This document shows positions 42,638 through 51,699 of a stretch of 64,000 bases of DNA, piece after piece (the stretch's first letter is position 1; each line of letters starts with the position of its first letter). This stretch comes from Ochrobactrum sp. CGA5 (lineage in GTDB: Bacteria; Pseudomonadota; Alphaproteobacteria; Rhizobiales; Rhizobiaceae): assembly GCF_006345815.1 (NCBI RefSeq), contig NZ_VCIG01000001.1:248001-312000 (forward strand), in the 5' to 3' direction. The notes beneath the pieces are model-generated. The model was given only the letters and a program-made list of their open reading frames with translations. It searched no databases and was not told where the DNA came from. The translations under genes were made by a program, and so were the position numbers.

Positions 42638-44065
42638 TCAGTAGAGCGCTTCCGGCAGAATATCCTTGAGACGCAGGAGAGCGATGCGCTCTACTTGAGC
42701 GCAGGCTGTTTCAAATTCCGTGTCGCGGTCGTTGGAAATTCGGCGCTGGAATGTGTCGAGAATTTCCTTTTTGTTGCGCCCTTTTACAGCAATAATGAAC
42801 GGAAAACCGAATTTCGCAGTATAGGCGTCATTCAGCTCGGTGAATGTCTGCCTTTCTGCATCGGTCAGTGCGTCGAGACCAGCACCGGCTTGTTCGGCAG
42901 TCGATTCTGCCGTAAGCCGTTTGGCCTGTGCAAGCTTCCCGGCAAGATCCGGGTGCGCCTTCAAGACCGTAAGCCGCTCATCGGCCGAGGCCGCGCGAAA
43001 TGCCTTCGCCATTGCAGCCGCAAGACCGGATGCCGTGTCTTCTTCCTGGCTGAAACCGGCATCATATGCACGTTCGGCGATCCATGGCGAGTGCTCGAAA
43101 ATGCCGCCATAACGCGCGACGAATTCATCCTTGCCTGCATTTGAAGGCACGACGTCGGCAGCGACCGGCTTGTAGTTTTCATGCCAGTGTCGGGCAATAT
43201 CGATACGCTTGGCGACCCAGACCTTTTCATGACTTTGCACATAGTCGAGGAACCGTTCGAGTGCAGCCACACGACCTGGGCGACCGACGAGGCGGCAGTG
43301 CAGGCCGATGGACATCATCTTCGGCGAACCTTCTGCACCTTCACGGTAGAGCACATCGAAAGTGTCCTTCAGATAGGTGTAGAACTGGTCGCCGGAATTG
43401 AAGCCCTGCGGTGTCGCAAAACGCATGTCATTGGCGTCCAGAGTGTAAGGCACGATCAGGTGCGGTCCCTTCGGACCTTCAACCCAGTAGGGCAGCTCGT
43501 CGGCATAGGAGTCGGCTGAATAGAGAAAGCCGCCTTCCTCCATCACCAGCTTCAGCGTGTTGTCGGAAGGCTTGCCTTGATAGATGCCGAGTGGGCGCGA
43601 GCCGGTGATTTCCGTATGAAGGCGAACAGCATCGCGGATATGCTCGCGTTCAATCTCTTCGGGAACGTCCTTGTACTCCCACCAGCGCAAACCGTGGCTG
43701 GCGATTTCCCAGTCGGCTTCCTTCATGGCAGCAACGGCTTCGGGGTTACGCGCCATGGCGAGTGTCACGCCGTAGACCGTGACGGGCATGTTTCGGCGGG
43801 TGAAGGCGCGCCACAGGCGCCAGAACCCGGAGCGTGCGCCATACTCATAGATGGATTCCATGTTGAGATTGCGCTGCCCCTTCCAGGGTTGCGCGCCGAC
43901 AATCTCGGACAGGAGGCATTCGGAGGCGGGGTCACCGTCGAGAACGCAGCATTCGCCGCCTTCCTCATAATTGACGACGAACTGAACAGCGATATTGGCT
44001 CCTCCCGGCCAGCGCGGATCTGGCGTGTTGCGTCCATAGCCGACGAGATTGCGCGGATATTTCAT
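42638..44065 (-). CDS. Allantoinase PuuE fused to OHCU decarboxylase (UraD)
   Basis: A 475-residue two-domain protein. Residues 1 to about 310 are the polysaccharide-deacetylase-like allantoinase PuuE (YPRNLVGYGRNTPDPRWPGG, EIASHGLRWWEYKDV, KMMSIGLHCRLVGRPGR). Residues about 315-475 are an OHCU decarboxylase (FEHSPWIAERAYDAG, LKAHPDLAGKLA with catalytic His, FGFPFIIAVKG). The two activities are consecutive steps, OHCU to (S)-allantoin to allantoate, so the fusion can channel (S)-allantoin. Start: ATG at 44065 after GAGGGAAGACCC. It is divergent from hiuH, which makes OHCU. Confidence 0.93.
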   Translation of the reverse strand: MKYPRNLVGYGRNTPDPRWPGGANIAVQFVVNYEEGGECCVLDGDPASECLLSEIVGAQPWKGQRNLNMESIYEYGARSGFWRLWRAFTRRNMPVTVYGVTLAMARNPEAVAAMKEADWEIASHGLRWWEYKDVPEEIEREHIRDAVRLHTEITGSRPLGIYQGKPSDNTLKLVMEEGGFLYSADSYADELPYWVEGPKGPHLIVPYTLDANDMRFATPQGFNSGDQFYTYLKDTFDVLYREGAEGSPKMMSIGLHCRLVGRPGRVAALERFLDYVQSHEKVWVAKRIDIARHWHENYKPVAADVVPSNAGKDEFVARYGGIFEHSPWIAERAYDAGFSQEEDTASGLAAAMAKAFRAASADERLTVLKAHPDLAGKLAQAKRLTAESTAEQAGAGLDALTDAERQTFTELNDAYTAKFGFPFIIAVKGRNKKEILDTFQRRISNDRDTEFETACAQVERIALLRLKDILPEALY

Positions 44066-44333
44066 TGCGGGTCTTCCCTCGTTTTCGTTCGTTTTATCCA
44101 TGATAATAAAGATTTATCGCTATTATTCCCCTTCAAAAATTTGAAAGACATCCAACGATAACCATCTTTCACAATGAAAAGGATCGCGAAATACTAAATG
44201 CTGGGAACATGGTGTGGTTTGTGATCGCTACGGTCTATGGTGACGTTGGGTTCAAATAAACCACGAGAAATCAAAAGCTTGTAACGTTTTCCAACCTATG
44301 TGGTTAGAGAATCAGCAAGCTGCAGGAGTGCAA
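44066..44333. other. Divergent promoter region puuE-uraD / hiuH
   Basis: This 268-base gap holds the two divergent promoters. It contains TTCAAA-AA-TTTGAA (44132-44145) and AT-rich dyads such as ATAATA...TATTAT near 44105-44126. No RNA gene is evident. Confidence 0.5.
44132..44145. promoter_or_regulatory. Palindromic operator candidate in the divergent urate promoter
   Basis: TTCAAA-AA-TTTGAA: 6-base arms around AA, between the divergent puuE-uraD and hiuH starts. It could bind the LysR regulator at 49387-50301 or an unseen regulator. Confidence 0.35.
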
Positions 44334-44699
44334 ATGGGTCAGGAAAAGAGCGGTAATGGCCGGTTGACGACGCATGTCCTCGACACGGTACGTGGCAAAC
44401 CGGCTGCAAATCTGCGCATCGAATTGCGCCGCGTCGAGAATCAGCAGGCCGAACCGATCCGGGAAATTCGCACCAATGACGATGGCCGCTGCAATGAACC
44501 GTTGCTGTCGGGCGAGAATTTGCGGGCAGGTTCCTATGAACTTCTGTTCCATGTCGGCGAATATTTTGGCAAGACCGAAGATGCCGTACCCTTCCTTGAT
44601 ATAGTCCCCCTGCGCTTTGGCATTTCCGATGAAAAGGCGCATTATCATATACCGCTTCTCGTTTCGCCATTTTCCTATTCCACCTATCGCGGGAGCTAA
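44334..44699 (+). CDS. hiuH: 5-hydroxyisourate hydrolase
   Basis: A 121-residue transthyretin-like enzyme hydrolysing 5-hydroxyisourate to OHCU. The N-terminal [14 protein letters not shown] and C-terminal FSYSTYRGS are the family's signature motifs, with catalytic H in LTTH and H in YHIPLL. There is no signal peptide. The start at 44334 follows AGGAGTGC; a frame from 44298 adds 12 residues. It is the first gene of hiuH-xdhA-xdhB-xdhC, with xdhA 5 bases downstream. Confidence 0.96.
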   Translation: MGQEKSGNGRLTTHVLDTVRGKPAANLRIELRRVENQQAEPIREIRTNDDGRCNEPLLSGENLRAGSYELLFHVGEYFGKTEDAVPFLDIVPLRFGISDEKAHYHIPLLVSPFSYSTYRGS

Positions 44700-44704
44700 G
44701 CGCC

Positions 44705-46195
44705 ATGAACCAGTCTGTGCACCCGTCTGTTCGACATACGATCCGCTTTCTTCTGAACGGCGAGAAGGTCGAACTCGACCGTGTTTCTCCGACCGAAACG
44801 CTGCTCGACTATCTGCGGCTTTCCGCCAAGCTGCGCGGTACCAAGGAGGGCTGTGGCGAAGGCGATTGCGGTGCATGCACAGTGCTTGTCGGCAAGTTGG
44901 TGGATGATGAGCTGATCTATGAAAGCGTCAATGCCTGCATCCGTTTTGTCGGGTCGCTTGATAGCTGTCATGTCGTGACCATTGAGCATTTGCGGGGGGC
45001 GGATGGTGGCCTGCATCCGGTACAAAAGGCAATGATCGACTTTCATGGTTCGCAATGCGGTTTCTGTACGCCGGGCTTTGTCATGTCGCTTTATGGCCTC
45101 TGGATGCGCAATCCAAAACCCGCAGACGAGCAGATCGAAAAGGCGTTGCAGGGCAATCTCTGCCGCTGCACCGGCTATGAGGCGATCATGCGTGCCGCCC
45201 GCGCCATTTCCGACTATGGCACGGCAACGGAAGACCCGCTTGCAGCCGAACGCACGCTCGTGCTGGAACAACTGGCGGCGATGCGCGACGGCGTGCGGGT
45301 GGAAGTGGGCGAAGGCAAGGACCGGTTGATCGTGCCTGCCGATCTCGACGATTTTGCCACTATTCTGGCAGCGGAACCGAAGGCGACCATCGTCGCCGGT
45401 TCCACTGATGTGGGCCTGTGGGTCACGAAGATGATGCGTGATATTTCTCCGGTTGTTTTTATCGGGCATCTCGCGGAATTGCGCACAATCAGCGAAGATA
45501 ACGGCACCATCTCCATCGGTGCGGGGGTGACTTATACGGAAGCGTTTTCCTTTCTTGCCAAACGCATTCCAGCCTTGGGAAGCCTTATCAATCGCATTGG
45601 CGGTGAGCAGGTACGTAATATGGGGACGATTGGCGGCAATATTGCCAATGGTTCACCGATTGGCGACACTCCACCGCCATTGATTGCGCTGAACGCGAAG
45701 CTCACTTTACGCAAGGGGGCGGAACGCCGGACAATTCCGCTGGAAGAGTTCTTTATCGCTTATGGCAAGCAGGATCGTCAGTCTGGAGAGTTTGTGGAAG
45801 CTGTGCATGTGCCGGTGCCCCTCGAAGGCAGCCAGCTTGCCATTCACAAGATTTCCAAACGTTTTGAGGAAGATATTACGGCAGCGCTGGGTGCTTTCCA
45901 TCTGACACTCGATCATGAGGGCAAGGTCGCATCCATCCGCATTGCTTACGGCGGTATGGCGGCAACGCCAAAGCGGGCGCTGGCCGTTGAAGCGGCTCTG
46001 ATAGGCAGGCAATGGAATGAGGCAACCATTGACGCAGCACTGCAGGCCTATTCGATCGATTATCAGCCTTTGAGCGATATGCGCGCGACAGCGGACTATC
46101 GTCTGCTGGTTGCCAAGAATCTTTTGCGCCGCTTTTATGCTGAAACGCAAGGTGAGAGCGAAGGTTTGCGTCAGCCAAGAATTGTTGCCGCATAA
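44705..46195 (+). CDS. xdhA: Xanthine dehydrogenase small subunit (2Fe-2S and FAD)
   Basis: A 496-residue subunit of bacterial XdhAB. The N-terminal ferredoxin-like cluster has CGEGDCGACTVLVG, then the helical cluster domain with CGFCTPGFVMSLY and LCRCTGYEAIM. FAD domain: VAGSTDVGLW and IGGNIANGSPIGDTPPPLIALNA. It passes electrons from the Mo site in XdhB to NAD+ in the XdhAB heterotetramer, oxidising hypoxanthine and xanthine to urate. Ribosome-binding site GGGAGC. The xdhB gene follows after 11 bases. Confidence 0.96.
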   Translation: MNQSVHPSVRHTIRFLLNGEKVELDRVSPTETLLDYLRLSAKLRGTKEGCGEGDCGACTVLVGKLVDDELIYESVNACIRFVGSLDSCHVVTIEHLRGADGGLHPVQKAMIDFHGSQCGFCTPGFVMSLYGLWMRNPKPADEQIEKALQGNLCRCTGYEAIMRAARAISDYGTATEDPLAAERTLVLEQLAAMRDGVRVEVGEGKDRLIVPADLDDFATILAAEPKATIVAGSTDVGLWVTKMMRDISPVVFIGHLAELRTISEDNGTISIGAGVTYTEAFSFLAKRIPALGSLINRIGGEQVRNMGTIGGNIANGSPIGDTPPPLIALNAKLTLRKGAERRTIPLEEFFIAYGKQDRQSGEFVEAVHVPVPLEGSQLAIHKISKRFEEDITAALGAFHLTLDHEGKVASIRIAYGGMAATPKRALAVEAALIGRQWNEATIDAALQAYSIDYQPLSDMRATADYRLLVAKNLLRRFYAETQGESEGLRQPRIVAA

Positions 46196-46206
46196 AGGAG
46201 GATGAT

Positions 46207-48561
46207 ATGAACAAGCATCCCGCAAACGCGATCAAAGCCATGCGCATCAAGGGCGGCGTCGCGACGGATCAGCGCCATGATTCCGCGCATAAGCATGTGA
46301 CCGGCGAAGCCGTTTATATTGACGACATTCCTGAACCTGAAGGTACGCTGCATATCGGCGTCGGCTTTTCGACTGTGGCGCATGCCAGGATCAGCACCAT
46401 TGATCTATCCGCAGTGCGTGCGGCACCCGGCGTGGTCGATGTGTTGACCTATCAGGATGTGCCGGGCGAGAATGATGTCTCGCCATCGGGCATGCATGAC
46501 GATCCGATCTTTGCTGTTGATACTGTGCAGTTTCACGGTCAGCCGATCTTCGCCGTTGTCGCCCGCACACGCGATCAGGCGCGGCGTGCTGCACGTCTTG
46601 CCAAGGTTGAATACGAGGAAATGCCGGGCATCTTCTCGATTGCAGGATTGGACGGCACGAAGGACCGGCTGGTTTTCACGCCTCTGACGCTGAACCGCGG
46701 TGATGCCCGCAAGGCCATTGATGAGGCGCCGCGCAAGGTCAAGGCGCGCATGTCTGTCGGTGGGCAGGATCATTTTTATCTGGAAGGACAGGTGTCGCTT
46801 GCGATCCCCGGCGAAGATGAAGATGTGACTATTTATTGCTCGACACAGGGACCAAGCGAAACGCAGCATCTGGTTGCTCATGCCCTTGGCGTACCAAGTC
46901 ATTCTGTGACGGTTGAAGTGCGTCGTATGGGCGGCGGGTTTGGTGGCAAGGAAACCCAGTCAAACCAGTGGGCCGCGATAGCAGCCATTGCCGCAAAGAA
47001 GCACAAGCGCGCGATGAAAATCCGGCTGGACCGTGATGAGGATATGACCTCAACCGGTAAGCGTCATGATTTCGTGATCGATTACGAAGTCGGTTTTGAC
47101 GACGAGGGCAATATTCTCGGTGTCGATTATCTCTTCGCGCTGAATGCGGGTTTTTCCGCCGATCTTTCTGGCCCCGTGGGCGATCGCGCGCTGTTTCATT
47201 GTGACAATGCCTATTTCTTCCCGGCGGTTCACGCGCAGTCCGCGCCGCTTTATACCAATACCGTCTCCAACACGGCATTTCGTGGTTTCGGTGGTCCGCA
47301 GGGCATGGTGGGGGCCGAGCGCGTGATTGAGGAAGTGGCTTTTGCTGTTGGCAAAGACCCGCTCGAAATCCGCAAGCTCAACTTCTACGATGCCATGGGA
47401 ACTGATGGTACGCGCAATGTAACACCCTATCACCAGAAGGTGGAGGATTGCATCATCCAGCGCATCGTTGCGGAACTTGAGGAAAGCGCCGAATACGCGA
47501 AACGTCGTGAGGCGATCCGTGTGTTCAATGCGAAAAGCCGCTATCTCAAACGCGGTATAGCGCTGACGCCGGTGAAATTTGGTATTTCCTTCACGAAGAC
47601 GGAATCCAATCAGGCCGGCGCGCTGGTGCATGTCTATAATGACGGCTCGGTACATATGAACCATGGCGGCACGGAAATGGGGCAGGGGCTTCATCTCAAA
47701 GTGGCCCAGGTCGTGGCCGAAGAATTCCAGATTGACATTGACCGCGTAAAGATCACCGCCACGACCACGGCGAAAGTCCCGAACACCGCTCCAACTGCGG
47801 CGTCATCCGGGGCCGATCTGAACGGTATGGCCGCGCAGGATGCTGCACGTCAGATCAAGAAGCGCCTCATTTCCTTTGCGGCCCAGCAATATCAGGTGCC
47901 GGAAGATCAGGTTGTTTTCCTTCCCAACCGCGTTCGCGTCGGCAATCAGGAAATCAGCTTCAATGATCTGGTGAAACAAGCCTATATTGGACGTATTCAG
48001 CTTTCAGCATCGGGTCATTACAAAACACCGAAAATCCATTGGGATCGTGCCAAAGGGAAAGGCCACGCCTTTTATTATTATGCCTATGGAGCCGCCTGTT
48101 CGGAAGTTTCTGTCGATACACTGACCGGCGAATATGTGGTAGAGCGCACTGACATTCTTCACGACACCGGCCGTTCGCTCAACCGTGCCATTGATATAGG
48201 TCAGGTAGAAGGCGGCTTCGTACAAGGCATGGGCTGGCTTACCACGGAAGAACTGGTTTGGGACGACAAGGGACGTTTGCGCACGCATGCACCATCGACC
48301 TACAAAATCCCGCTGGCATCAGACCGCCCGAAGATTTTCAATGTCGCGCTGACTGACTGGTCGGAGGCTTATGAGCCGACAATCCATCGTTCCAAAGCGG
48401 TAGGCGAGCCGCCGCTGCCGCACGGTATGTCGGTGCTCTATGCGCTTTCAGATGCTATTGCGAGTGTTGCCGATCACAAGATCAGTCCGCGTCTGGACGC
48501 GCCGGCAACGCCTGAACGCGTGTTGATGGCCATTGAACGACTGCGGGCTCAGAAGGGCTGA
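46207..48561 (+). CDS. xdhB: Xanthine dehydrogenase large subunit (molybdopterin)
   Basis: A 784-residue molybdenum subunit. Recognisable features are KHVTGEAVYIDDIPEPEGTLH, RMGGGFGGKETQ, the FRGFGGPQGM substrate-pocket region, GGTEMGQGLHLKVAQV, and ANRLASN-like absent but EGGFVQGMGWLTTEELVWDD and AVGEPPLPHGMSVLYAL are present (the last contains the catalytic Glu region). With XdhA it forms xanthine dehydrogenase. The stop at 48561 lies 4 bases before xdhC. Confidence 0.96.
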   Translation: MNKHPANAIKAMRIKGGVATDQRHDSAHKHVTGEAVYIDDIPEPEGTLHIGVGFSTVAHARISTIDLSAVRAAPGVVDVLTYQDVPGENDVSPSGMHDDPIFAVDTVQFHGQPIFAVVARTRDQARRAARLAKVEYEEMPGIFSIAGLDGTKDRLVFTPLTLNRGDARKAIDEAPRKVKARMSVGGQDHFYLEGQVSLAIPGEDEDVTIYCSTQGPSETQHLVAHALGVPSHSVTVEVRRMGGGFGGKETQSNQWAAIAAIAAKKHKRAMKIRLDRDEDMTSTGKRHDFVIDYEVGFDDEGNILGVDYLFALNAGFSADLSGPVGDRALFHCDNAYFFPAVHAQSAPLYTNTVSNTAFRGFGGPQGMVGAERVIEEVAFAVGKDPLEIRKLNFYDAMGTDGTRNVTPYHQKVEDCIIQRIVAELEESAEYAKRREAIRVFNAKSRYLKRGIALTPVKFGISFTKTESNQAGALVHVYNDGSVHMNHGGTEMGQGLHLKVAQVVAEEFQIDIDRVKITATTTAKVPNTAPTAASSGADLNGMAAQDAARQIKKRLISFAAQQYQVPEDQVVFLPNRVRVGNQEISFNDLVKQAYIGRIQLSASGHYKTPKIHWDRAKGKGHAFYYYAYGAACSEVSVDTLTGEYVVERTDILHDTGRSLNRAIDIGQVEGGFVQGMGWLTTEELVWDDKGRLRTHAPSTYKIPLASDRPKIFNVALTDWSEAYEPTIHRSKAVGEPPLPHGMSVLYALSDAIASVADHKISPRLDAPATPERVLMAIERLRAQKG

Positions 48562-48565
48562 TGAT

Positions 48566-49417
48566 ATGTCGAGCAGGCGGGACGATATTCGGGCTTTTTT
48601 AAACCGTCGCCCTGACTGCGTTCTGGTTGAAGTCTCTGATGTGAGAGGCTCGGCACCGCGCGATGCGGGTGCCTGGATGCTCGTTGCGCGTGATATGATC
48701 TTCCGCACCATTGGTGGTGGGCAGCTCGAATTTATGGCGATCGACCATGCTCGAAAAATCTTGGCTGGTGGCAAAGATTCACCGATGGACATACCGCTTG
48801 GACCAGAGATCGGCCAATGCTGTGGCGGACGGGTAGGGCTGAGCTTCCGGCGCGCCAATCGCGGATTGGCCGAAGAACTGACCGCGAAGGTTGATACTGA
48901 AATCTCATCCCGTCCACATGTCTATGTTTTTGGCGCGGGTCATGTCGGCGATGCTATGGCCTATGCGCTGTCGCTTACGCCAGTGCGGGTCACTTTGGTG
49001 GATACGCGTGAGGCGGAACTCATGGCGGTCAATGCGCCGGGTGTGGAGACCTGCCTTGCAGCCATGCCGGAACAGGTGGTGCGTTCGGCCCCGCCGGGAA
49101 GCGCATTTATCGTGCTTACCCACGATCATGCGCTTGATTTTCTGATCGCAGCCGAAGCTTTGCAGCGTCGCGATGCCGCCTATGTCGGCATGATCGGCTC
49201 GAAGACCAAGAAAGCTACTTTCAAAAATTGGCTGAAACGCGAATTTGGCGGCGATGATTTATTTGAGAACCTTGTTTGCCCGGTTGGAGGCTCGGTCGTG
49301 AAAGACAAACGGCCGGAAGTCATTGCCGCATTGGCTGCGGCTGAGGTTTTAACCGCTGTACTTAATTCCACCGCGGGCGCTGTATCTCAAGTCAGCAATT
49401 CCTTGATCTGCCGCTGA
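48566..49417 (+). CDS. xdhC: Xanthine dehydrogenase accessory protein XdhC
   Basis: A 283-residue chaperone that binds Mo-molybdopterin and helps insert the sulphurated cofactor into XdhB. The XdhC/CoxF pattern is seen: VRGSAPRDAGAWMLV, IGGGQLEF, GPEIGQCCGGRVGLSF, then the Rossmann-like VYVFGAGHVGDAMAYAL and YVGMIGSKTKKATF. The start at 48566 follows AGAAGGG. Its last 31 bases overlap the 3' end of the convergent LysR gene, an unusually deep overlap. Confidence 0.95.
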   Translation: MSSRRDDIRAFLNRRPDCVLVEVSDVRGSAPRDAGAWMLVARDMIFRTIGGGQLEFMAIDHARKILAGGKDSPMDIPLGPEIGQCCGGRVGLSFRRANRGLAEELTAKVDTEISSRPHVYVFGAGHVGDAMAYALSLTPVRVTLVDTREAELMAVNAPGVETCLAAMPEQVVRSAPPGSAFIVLTHDHALDFLIAAEALQRRDAAYVGMIGSKTKKATFKNWLKREFGGDDLFENLVCPVGGSVVKDKRPEVIAALAAAEVLTAVLNSTAGAVSQVSNSLICR

Positions 49418-50301
49418 CAACGTTCGGTCATGAAATCAATGATGAGACGGACTTTCGGATCTTGAAAACGTTTATGCGGATAGATCGCGGCCAACTGGAT
49501 TGATGCAGGCGGTGTGCTTTCGAGGATGGGAATCAGCCGTCCGTTGCGGATATATTCTTTCACTTCAAACAGCGGCTTGTTGATGATGCCACGCCCGCCG
49601 AGTGCCCATTGCGTTAATACGTCGCCATCGTCGGAGTCGTATGGGCCGGTGACTTCAAACTTGCGCAGACCCTCGGCTGTTTGCAGCGACCAATAATACT
49701 CTTTCGATCCGGGAAAACGCAGCAGAAGACAATCGTGCTTGTCGCCCAGCAGTTCATCCGGTGACTGCGGGGTGCCATGCTTTTCGAGATATTCAGGTGC
49801 GGCACAGATCACACGCTCGCAATTCATGATGCCGCGCATACGAAGGTTCGAGTTCTCAAGAACGCCAAGTTTGAAAGCCACATCCACGCCTTCGCTCATG
49901 ATATCGACTTCATGATCGGACAGGCGAAGCCGCACTTCGATGTCAGGATATTTGTCGTGAAACTCCGGTATTCCTGATGCGATCAGTCGCCTTCCGAAAC
50001 CAAGCGGGGCGGTAATGCGAATCGATCCTTTCGGATTTTTCGCCAGTTCCGCGACGGCAGCTTCTGCTTCATCAACGGCTTCGAGGATCTTCAGTGCACC
50101 GTCATAGAATACGCGACCATGTTCGGTCGGCGTGAGCTTGCGCGTCGTCCGGTTGAAGAGCCTGACCCCCAGGTGTTTCTCCAACTCCTTGATTCGATTG
50201 CTTGCAACTGCCGGCGATGCGCGCTGGTCGCGGCCCGCTGCAGATAGATTTCCCAATTCGACAACACGCACAAAAACGCGCAGATTATCAAGATATGACA
50301 T
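49387..50301 (-). CDS. LysR-family regulator beside puuD
   Basis: A 304-residue LysR-type regulator, N-terminal helix-turn-helix at about 1-60 (MSYLDNLRVFVRVVELGNLSAAGRDQRAS then SNRIKELEKHLGVRLFNRTTRKLTPTE), co-inducer domain from about 90. It is divergent from puuD with 148 bases between starts and convergent with xdhC, so it sits between the two urate steps and probably controls urate genes. The C-terminus ends RQIKELLT. The effector is unknown; a purine or urate is a natural guess. Confidence 0.9.
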   Translation of the reverse strand: MSYLDNLRVFVRVVELGNLSAAGRDQRASPAVASNRIKELEKHLGVRLFNRTTRKLTPTEHGRVFYDGALKILEAVDEAEAAVAELAKNPKGSIRITAPLGFGRRLIASGIPEFHDKYPDIEVRLRLSDHEVDIMSEGVDVAFKLGVLENSNLRMRGIMNCERVICAAPEYLEKHGTPQSPDELLGDKHDCLLLRFPGSKEYYWSLQTAEGLRKFEVTGPYDSDDGDVLTQWALGGRGIINKPLFEVKEYIRNGRLIPILESTPPASIQLAAIYPHKRFQDPKVRLIIDFMTERCQRQIKELLT

Positions 50302-50400
50302 ACGTCGCCTCCACGATTGTCTAGATTTTTTTGAAAGTGCTGGTCGTGATGTGACGTTCCCTCAACTTGATTCCTTTGGCACATAATACAACAACGAACA

Positions 50401-50436
50401 ATGGGCTAAGAATTGGCCCAAGAAATGGGCTAAGAA
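50401..50436 (+). repeat. 12-base tandem repeat at the puuD ribosome-binding site
   Basis: Three 12-base units: ATGGGCTAAGAA (50401-50412), TTGGCCCAAGAA (50413-50424, diverged) and ATGGGCTAAGAA (50425-50436), then a partial unit ATGGGAG that contains the ribosome-binding site of puuD (start 50450). Unit 1 and unit 3 are identical. A repeat in this position can alter translation by slippage. Confidence 0.75.
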
Positions 50437-50449
50437 ATGGGAGTGCCTG

Positions 50450-51685
50450 ATGTATGATTTTGCCGTAGCCTGGGACTGGCTGGGCTTCGCAGCGCGGTGG
50501 CTGCATGTGATTACCGCGATTGCGTGGATCGGCTCGTCCTTTTACTTCATTGCGCTCGATCTGGGCTTGCGCCAGCGTCCAGGCTTACCGCAAGGTGCGC
50601 ATGGTGAGGAATGGCAGGTCCATGGCGGTGGTTTCTATCATATCCAGAAATATCTGGTGGCACCGGCTGAAATGCCAGAGCACCTGACCTGGTTCAAATG
50701 GGAATCCTACGCTACCTGGTTGTCGGGTTTCACACTGCTCTGTATCGTTTATTACGCCGGAGCCGATCTCTACCTTATCGATCCGAATGTTCTCGACGTT
50801 TCCCGCCCGGTTGCTATCGGCATCTCGATTGCTTCGCTGGCTTTCGGCTGGATCGCCTACAACACGATCTGCAAGCTCATGCTCGGCAAGAGCGATACGC
50901 TCCTGATGATCATGCTCTATGTCGTGCTTGTGTTTGTTGCATGGGGCTACACGCACCTGTTCACCGGACGCGCCGCCTTTCTGCACCTTGGCGCTTTCAC
51001 CGCGACGATCATGTCCGCCAACGTTTTCATGATCATTATTCCAAACCAGAAAATCGTGGTGGCGGATTTGATTGCAGGCCGCAAGCCGGATCCGAAATAC
51101 GGCAAGATTGCCAAGCAGCGTTCGACGCATAACAACTATTTGACGCTGCCGGTCCTGTTCCTGATGCTGTCAAACCACTATCCGCTGGCTTTCGGAACCG
51201 AGTTCAACTGGATCATCGCTTCGCTGGTGTTCCTGATGGGCGTTACCATCCGCCACTGGTTCAACACACAGCACGCCCGCAAGGGCAGCCCGACCTGGAC
51301 CTGGTTGGTAACGGTGATCCTGTTCATCATCATCATTTGGCTCTCGACAGTGCCGAAGGTTCTGACCGGTGAGCCGGAGGAGCAGAAGGTTTCGGCATTG
51401 CAGCAATCTTTCATCTCGGACCCGCACTTTGAAAAAGTGCGGGATACCGTTCTTGGGCGCTGCGCCATGTGTCACGCCAAGGAGCCTGGCTGGGAAGGCA
51501 TTATCGCGCCGCCCAAGGGCGTCGTTCTGGAAACCGATCGGGATATCGCAGCTCATGCGCGTGAAATCTATTTGCAGGCAGGTCGTTCTCATGCCATGCC
51601 GCCAGCCAATGTCACCGGCGTGAGCGCGGAAGAGCGTCAGCTTCTCGCTTCCTGGTACCAGTCTGCCACGCAAGGCCCGAAATAA
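50450..51685 (+). CDS. puuD: Urate oxidase PuuD, membrane type with C-terminal cytochrome c
   Basis: A 411-residue membrane protein. The start MYDFAVAWDWLGFAARWLHVITAIAWIGSSF and eight or so hydrophobic segments match DUF989/PuuD. The C-terminal domain after about residue 320 carries a haem c site CAMCH (about 338-342) and is followed by MPPANVTGVS, giving a class I cytochrome c fold with the Met ligand. PuuD oxidises urate to 5-hydroxyisourate and passes electrons to the respiratory chain instead of making H2O2. The start at 50450 lies after a 12-base tandem repeat. guaD follows 14 bases downstream. Confidence 0.94.
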   Translation: MYDFAVAWDWLGFAARWLHVITAIAWIGSSFYFIALDLGLRQRPGLPQGAHGEEWQVHGGGFYHIQKYLVAPAEMPEHLTWFKWESYATWLSGFTLLCIVYYAGADLYLIDPNVLDVSRPVAIGISIASLAFGWIAYNTICKLMLGKSDTLLMIMLYVVLVFVAWGYTHLFTGRAAFLHLGAFTATIMSANVFMIIIPNQKIVVADLIAGRKPDPKYGKIAKQRSTHNNYLTLPVLFLMLSNHYPLAFGTEFNWIIASLVFLMGVTIRHWFNTQHARKGSPTWTWLVTVILFIIIIWLSTVPKVLTGEPEEQKVSALQQSFISDPHFEKVRDTVLGRCAMCHAKEPGWEGIIAPPKGVVLETDRDIAAHAREIYLQAGRSHAMPPANVTGVSAEERQLLASWYQSATQGPK

Positions 51686-51699
51686 GGACCACCACGAAA

